Shown: piece by piece, positions 57,600 through 64,000 of the stretch
Numbering within the stretch: position 1 is the stretch's first letter
Layout of the letters: every line of letters begins with the position of its first letter
Source of the DNA: Heloderma charlesbogerti
Taxonomy: Eukaryota > Chordata > Lepidosauria > Squamata > Helodermatidae
Direction of reading: 5' to 3'
DNA length: 64,000 nt
Assembly: GCA_026122225.1 (NCBI GenBank)
Contig: JANEZZ010001897.1
Span: 806,001-870,000, forward strand
Notes under the pieces: generated by a model
What the model was told of the DNA's origin: nothing
What the model saw: the letters and a program-made list of their open reading frames with translations, nothing else
The model's database searches: none
Position numbers and translations under genes: made by a program

Positions 57600-58321
57600 A
57601 ATGATACTACCGCTTGGCAGTATCATTTGTTCCCACATGGATGAGAAGAAAGGGATACCTGTCAGTGGGCTTTATGAGTGTAGGCAACCCTTCAGTCACA
57701 TCTCTAATCTGTCCTCCTCGGAGACAGCATACTTGGCGAATCCATGGGTTTTCGCGACATACTTGGGTTTCAATCCCACGCAGTAAGGAGTCTTCCACCA
57801 CCACTACTACTACTACTACCTGTTGTAGGCCTTGGTTTCATTGCCTCTGCTTGACTGACCTTCAGCCTCTTGCTTGCTCTCATGTGGGATCCCCTGTAAT
57901 TCTTCCTCTGCAGGCTGTCCTGCAGTCTCATCCTCAAGTACCTGAAAACAGTTCAATAGTTCCACTGCTTTCACTAGTGCAGAGTGGCTTCTAGTTCTTC
58001 TGCTCTTTTCACCCCTTTCTAAGGAGTATCCTCTACTTCATTTTTCCTCGCCTCAGCATTTTCCTCTTCTGCCTCAGCTTGCTGTTGCTCTTCTGGCTTC
58101 TGTACTTCGCTTTGCTGCTGTAGTTACACTGTTCTGTCTAAGAACTCTTCGTCTTCTCTTATTCCCTGGACGGTCATAACTCGCCACTCCAGTCCTCTTA
58201 CTTTTTCTTCTAACAGTGTAATCAACTTGCACTTGGTGCACATGTAGGCCATCTCAGGCAAGAAAACAAACATTGCACAGACCTTGCAGGTCATCACCAC
58301 TGGGGAGTCTTTTCCTTCCAT
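57600..58321 (-). pseudogene. CR1 ORF1 (zinc-finger plus esterase-like protein), broken
   Basis: Starts MEGKDSPVVMTCKVC at 58321. A Cys pair motif (CKVCAMF, then CTKCK) and a coiled-coil-like LLEEKVRGLEWRV follow. Further down come GDSLL-like VVEDSLLRGIETQVCR and the block DRYPFLLIHVGTND of the esterase (SGNH-like) domain of CR1 ORF1. Frame changes lie between the parts. A damaged C-terminal end lies at about 57400-57600. Confidence 0.8.
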
Positions 58322-58464
58322 AGCCTCTATTCCCTTTATGTTTTTAGCTTCCTGATTGTAGTGGGATAGCCTGTGCTTTGTCCTCTATTCACTGGAGGTT
58401 AACAACAGAGTCCCACTGGTATGAAAGTGTGTGTTACAAGAAAAATAAATGAACCCCCCCCCCC

Positions 58465-60224
58465 GTTCACTTAATGGTATTTTCAGCCTTCTGTATGGTC
58501 TCCATTGCCTCATCCATCTTCGTATTGAACAACCATCACCAATGAACAGCAAGCCTACAATGTGAGTGTGTGCCTCCTGGGAACGTCTCAGGGATCACAG
58601 CCAGGCATGCCTCCTAAGTGCTATGGAGTCAACCATTGCCTTAGAATCACAGTCTGCTAAGTGTCAGGATGCATTTAATCTGCTGGTGGGAGAGGCGCAT
58701 AGCTTCACCTTGAAAACTCATGTCAATTCATACTTCTCTTCTGGCAAATGTTCAAATGAAGTCCTTACCTTCTCCACAAAAAGAGTTGGTATCAAAACAT
58801 CGCCATCTGGAAGTCTGCAGCACGTGGGCCAACAGCTGTGGAAGAATAAATGTGTTGGCCAAGCATATCAAGCCTCCTGTCTTCTTTGTCTAGTAGGGAG
58901 GAATGCAGTTTTGGGGATTTTCCTTGTGAAGCTCTCTGGTATCATGGAGTTAGGCATAGGTGTCAGAAAAGAAAAATGGCATCAGATTCCAGGATCTTGT
59001 ACATGTGTTCAAGGCGCTTCAAAGTTCGTGGTACAGAGGACAGAGTTTTCCAGGACCACTGAATGGTCTGTAGTAAAGCAGACAACACTGGAATGGCTAC
59101 AGGGGAAGTAGCCTCAAATTGAAAAACACAGATTCTTCAGTGGTACTATTGGCTGCTGAGTCTCTAAGACCAAGGAGTGGGCCATTCATAAGATGTGTTC
59201 AACAAAGGGCCATGTGTCTTCCAAAGGAGATGGGGAGTCTGGGGAACCCACAGCCGTGTCTGGAAAAGAAATGGACAGAGCAACCAAAGATAACAATCTT
59301 GAGTTGGATTGGTAATCCTCTGGAGCTAAAGTTGGTGATGTCCCCAGAAGCAGGTGACAGTGTTGTGGAGAGGTAGTTGCTGTGGCTGAACTCAACAGAG
59401 CCAATGAGGTGGTGTGAGTGGTATGGGCAGCAGGAGCTGCAGTCACTACTTGCTGCATCTGCTCTAGTAGCATAGTAAGGTGAGTGATGCCAAAGGGACC
59501 AAAGCTGCCTGTTGCATTGGCAAAGGCATCACTACTTGTGACACTGGTACCAATCCTGTTGGTGGCACAGTGGGATATTATTGAACAGGAATAGCCACTT
59601 CGGAGATTGTTGTTGGTTCCAGTGGAGACTTGGATACCGTGGCCAATGGAGCTTAACATATCCAGTCAGATGGAGGTGGAAGTTTATATTGCATATATGG
59701 CTGATAAACTCTCTAGCATTTCTTCCCTTATGACCCCAGTGTGGCTGGTCCAGAAAGTATCAGTGTGGTGATGGTTCCCAGCAAGGTGGGGGGTATTGGT
59801 CCCAGGCACCATAGGTGGATCGAGACAGAGGTATTTCATACTATGAGGACCCCCAACCTCTCAGATTAGAGTGAGAACAACTGGGATAGGCGGAATCTGG
59901 AGAGCTCACACATGATTCCTGGTAGCAATGAGTAGAGGGTGGAGACCAGCTTCTTCTCTGTTCCAGTATGCTCCACAGACAAGGTTCTAGTGACACCTCT
60001 CGTATCTTGCCCTCTGTTGTACCGGGAACCACTTACTGATCCTCAGGGGGACCTGATCTTGTCATTATCACTTTCGCCAGCCTTTTCAACACAGGTATGG
60101 GTGAACTTAATAGAGGAGAAAGAGGCGGGACAGATGCAGCCTGTGCAGGCACTGGTGCAGGTGCTGAAATTCCCAGCACAGGTGACTTCTTTTTCTTTGG
60201 CTTCAATTGGAGTGACTTAGTCAT
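58465..60224 (-). pseudogene. DIRS copy 2 gag, broken
   Basis: The basic linker LKPKKKKSPVL and a Pro/Ala-rich stretch lie at 60.0-60.2 kb, the middle part at 59.2-59.7 kb, and the C-terminal block ends FNTKMDEAMETIQKAENTIK at about 58470-58530, directly before the CR1 junction. It is the counterpart of copy 1 gag. Confidence 0.75.
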
Positions 60225-60404
60225 TTACTGTGTTTCCTAATTTTCGTGTCATCATTATTTTTGGTGATCAACCTGGTATGAGCAGATCAGCACAAGGTCC
60301 TTTAGAGGGGGATGGTACTGACAGTGATGTTGGACATGGAGCCGCTGAGGAAGCCGCTACCGAGTGGTCAGCATTCTAATTTCCCAAAGGAAAAAGCAAA
60401 CAAA

Positions 60405-60595
60405 CTGAGATTTCTTACAAGGCTACCAGAGTGGCAGTCAAAAAATAACCAGCAGACACAAACCCACTTGGGACATGCACACTGAGATGGAAGGGGATGG
60501 TTCCCACCAAAAATTCCCTGAACAGGGCTCCATGTAGGTGCAGAACCTGTATGTGTGATGCACAGAGACGACGAAGAAGAAGCAAGAGTTTCTGA
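60405..60595. repeat. DIRS copy 2, right inverted terminal repeat
   Basis: GTGTGATGCACAGAGAC, GGGATGGTTCCCACC and TTGGGACATGCACACTGAG are inverted matches to the left repeat. More diverged than in copy 1. Confidence 0.75.
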
Positions 60596-61227
60596 ACATA
60601 ATGAAGGCATTATCACTTTATGATCTGGTAATTAGCAATTGTTTTCTACATTCAATTTGAACCAATGACTTCTATGACAAAAAGTAAAAATGGTTGAATG
60701 TTCCCTGCCTGCATTTCTAATATGTACTCACAGGCAGATCCTTTACTTGCTTCCCATAGAAGCCAGTAGAAGCCATTCACTTTTATAGTTGAAATATAGC
60801 CTGTCATGTTGATAGTTACTTTACAATTCAGTATATATAAAATAAAGTTCCTAGGTTCGCTCACACTATAATGTCACATCAAGAAATGGAATCTAGGGTG
60901 AAGCTATAAAGGTAGGTGCTGGCTCATTTTTATGGTTCCCATTTAGTTGTACACCAAAAAGCAAAAACGGTAAAAGCTAGAGCAGAGTTTTGAGGGGACA
61001 AAACCTGACCCTTGCCCCATTCACTATGGTTACCAATCTTATCACCCACCACAGTAGAGTCCCCAAGTACATGTCTTTACTTTTTCCCAAATAAGTGAAT
61101 GGCTGCCATTCAATCCCATAAATAAATTGTTCTGAAGATGATAAAGGATCCAAATTCTTAGGATACAAACTTTACTAAAATGAAAACTTGCATGATTTTG
61201 GAAGTTTTGCCTTTAAGATGTACCTAC
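60596..61227. other. STAG1 intron B/C, exon-proximal part
   Basis: No recognised element. Confidence 0.4.
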
Positions 61228-61432
61228 CAGCAAGTGTACTGGTATGCCTGAAAGCTCGGACCTGCGAATCTGACAAACCAGTCAGAAGTGAGATCACTGT
61301 ATCCATCATATATTCATCATAAATGATGCTGTATTGACACTGTCGTATTAAAACTCCTATAAATTCACAAAAATTTGATCGAAATTTTTTCCATTGTGGC
61401 CCAGGCATCGTAAGTGGATAATCGCCACTGTC
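61228..61432 (-). CDS. STAG1: STAG1 exon B (STAG domain)
   Basis: This 205-nt exon encodes 68 codons from DSGDYPLTM to RHTSTLA plus one base of the next alanine. The acceptor is cctcag and the donor gtaggt. It contains [15 protein letters not shown] and the helix [15 protein letters not shown]. The 376-bp intron separating it from exon A is repeat-free. Confidence 0.97.
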
Positions 61433-61805
61433 CTGAGGGAACACAAAATACACATACTACATTTAACACATGTTCAGCTTTCAGTCATGTTGTCTTTTAT
61501 CTAAAATATGGTATTTTTATTCTAAAGTACAACTTAAATTCCATCTGAATAATCTAAATGACCTGTGGAATTAGAGGCTCATCCATTGCACTCTGGGTGT
61601 GCTGACCCCTGTGATTTCCCCAAATGCTGGAAACTTGACTGCATAATTGTCCCCCACCCTTTCTTACCTAAAAGCATAAGTGACTAATTTATTTAGTGTA
61701 ATTCCTTGAATATGTAGACCATTCATCATGAGAATAAAGCTCTGTTTGATCATTCCTTGCACACTTATACCTAAAACTCAAAACATTTCTAAATCTTTAA
61801 TACTA

Positions 61806-62985
<1,180 letters not shown>

Positions 62986-63532
62986 TGTCAGGAGCGCCCT
63001 AGCTGCCTCTTAGAGTCCCCTCCGGTTGCCAAAACAAGACGCAGACAAAAGGGATTCTTTCCAAGGCTTTATTCCTTTACAACCTAATGACTCAGAAGCT
63101 AATTGCCAGCGACTAAGCAAGGAACTGTATCATAGCACAGTAACCTAAGCTCCATGTACGCAGTTGGTCCCTGTTTGGAGAAGGGCAGGAAAAGCTCTGA
63201 AACCTATGGGCTAGGAGGGGAGGCTCCCGCCCTTACCCGTTGGGCATCGGGACGCAGCCATTCCCGGAGCGCCAAGCGGGCTGAGCGCCTCTTCTCGGAG
63301 CCTTCCACCTCGTGCCTCTCTCTGCGCCGGCGCCTTGCGTCTAGCAACAGCTGCTCTCCCGCTCTTTCTCTGCCAGGGTCACTATCTCTCTCAGGAATGT
63401 GAACTGGGGGGGGCCCTCTCCCTGCAGCTGTGCCTCTGAGAGATGAGCGGGCTCCTCTCCCACGGGTTGTAGCTCTTCAGAGCAGAATCAGAGCTGCTTT
63501 GGAGCTCTATGGGCTCAGTTCCAACCCTGACA
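62986..63532 (-). mobile_element. solo LTR, minus orientation
   Basis: The 547-bp unit on the minus strand begins TGTCAGGGTTGG and ends GCTCCTGACA, i.e. TG...CA with a short terminal inverted repeat (TGTCAGG/CCTGACA). An AATAAAGCC polyadenylation signal lies near its 3' end. It is GC-rich compared with the surrounding intron. No internal retroviral or gypsy genes are attached, so it arose by LTR-LTR recombination. The flanks (TAGGC, TACAC) match only in part. It could be a gypsy-type or an endogenous-retrovirus LTR. Confidence 0.8.
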
Positions 63533-64000
63533 TACACCTCAAAACCTGAGGAATACTTCTATGATCTGAAAGGTTACAGTCAGCATTTTAAATGTACTAG
63601 TCAGGCCAAACTGACTTATTTCACTAACCCAAGTAAGTACGTCTGGGTCACACAACACATTTTGCTCATGCAAGCAGTCCCATCCTTCCCCAATGTATGT
63701 TTGCACAGACATATATGAAATGCATTAACTGGGCAAACCTGAATATGGCTGGCAAAATTGCCCAAGACAGGCCCAATTAGCAGACATGTACAGGGAGAAG
63801 GAGACTGAAAGTTGTGCTTTAGCACAGAAAAGGGCAAATAAAAGCAAAATGACTAACTATACATGCTGAAGTCCAGCTTTCTTGATAGGCTCTCTTTTTT
63901 GCATGCTTAATTTCAAGACCATGCAGACTTGTCAATTTCAGATCTTCTATATTTTTACTTCAGTGACATAACACTGAGCTCACTATCAATTTGATAACAC
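63533..64000. other. STAG1 intron, window end
   Basis: Unrecognised AT-rich sequence. Confidence 0.4.

Larger units (their letters stand above)
54354..58460 (-). mobile_element. CR1 LINE, near full length, interrupted by a SINE
   Basis: The 3' end carries the CR1 octamer tail (ATTCTATGGTTCTATG on the minus strand, at 54354-54375). Upstream lie the RT, the endonuclease and, beyond the SINE, an ORF1. The 5' end lies near a G10 run at 58455-58465. At about 3.85 kb without the SINE this is close to full length, unusual for CR1, which is normally heavily 5' truncated. It is inserted in gag of DIRS copy 2. Confidence 0.9.
50163..60595 (-). mobile_element. DIRS-type tyrosine-recombinase retrotransposon, copy 2, interrupted by CR1
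   Basis: Same family as copy 1. The left inverted terminal repeat (50163-50352), internal complementary region (50409-50505) and right inverted terminal repeat (about 60405-60595) are all present. The minus-strand order is gag, RT, recombinase. A near full-length CR1 (54354-58460) splits gag, and about 600 bp of foreign sequence (52925-53545) splits RT. Most of the gag zinc-binding region seen in copy 1 appears deleted between about 60240 and 60400. It is in the STAG1 sense orientation in the intron between exons B and C. Confidence 0.9.

Noticed and set aside
58566..59111. 181-codon plus-strand frame
   Set aside because: Antisense to DIRS copy 2 gag. No independent similarity.

Overview
This is intronic and exonic DNA from a vertebrate, almost certainly a squamate reptile (lizard). 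The host gene is on the minus strand and spans the whole window. Twenty-two exons with GT-AG borders and continuous phase encode about 847 codons of the cohesin subunit SA-1 (STAG1), equivalent to roughly human residues 132-979. The true start (upstream of about 61.9 kb) and the C-terminus (below 0.4 kb) lie outside the window. The squamate assignment rests on the repeats: BovB LINE tails, a Sauria-type SINE, a tRNA-derived SINE with an L2-like tail, CR1 and L2 LINEs, and DIRS retrotransposons.

Layout from high to low coordinates, the direction of transcription: 64.0-61.9 kb is intron with a solo LTR. Exons at 61.8 and 61.2 kb encode the STAG N-terminal domain. A roughly 11.7-kb intron then carries a 10.4-kb DIRS-type tyrosine-recombinase retrotransposon, itself interrupted by a near full-length CR1 LINE that contains a SINE. 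Exons at 49.4, 44.8, 43.6 and 34.2 kb finish the N-terminal region and encode the stromalin conservative domain. The 9.3-kb intron between the last two holds a second DIRS element (5.8 kb, with its own SINE insertion), L2 and BovB fragments. From 31.9 to 0.4 kb the exons are closer together. Their introns hold an L2 LINE with a readable reverse transcriptase, a 1.65-kb Tc1 transposon with about 220-bp inverted repeats, a roughly 2-kb hAT-like element with an 8-bp target duplication, several fold-back MITEs, solo-LTR-like sequence and a 143-bp minisatellite with about 4.7 apparently identical copies.

No protein-coding gene other than STAG1 and transposon relics was found, and no structural RNA gene. 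The most notable finds are the two DIRS elements. Both lie in STAG1 introns in the sense orientation, keep inverted terminal repeats plus the internal complementary region, and carry separate lesions at the reverse transcriptase YxDD site. Also notable are the SINE/LINE tail sharing, the clear nesting orders, and a weak 5' splice site after a frame-neutral 204-nt STAG1 exon.
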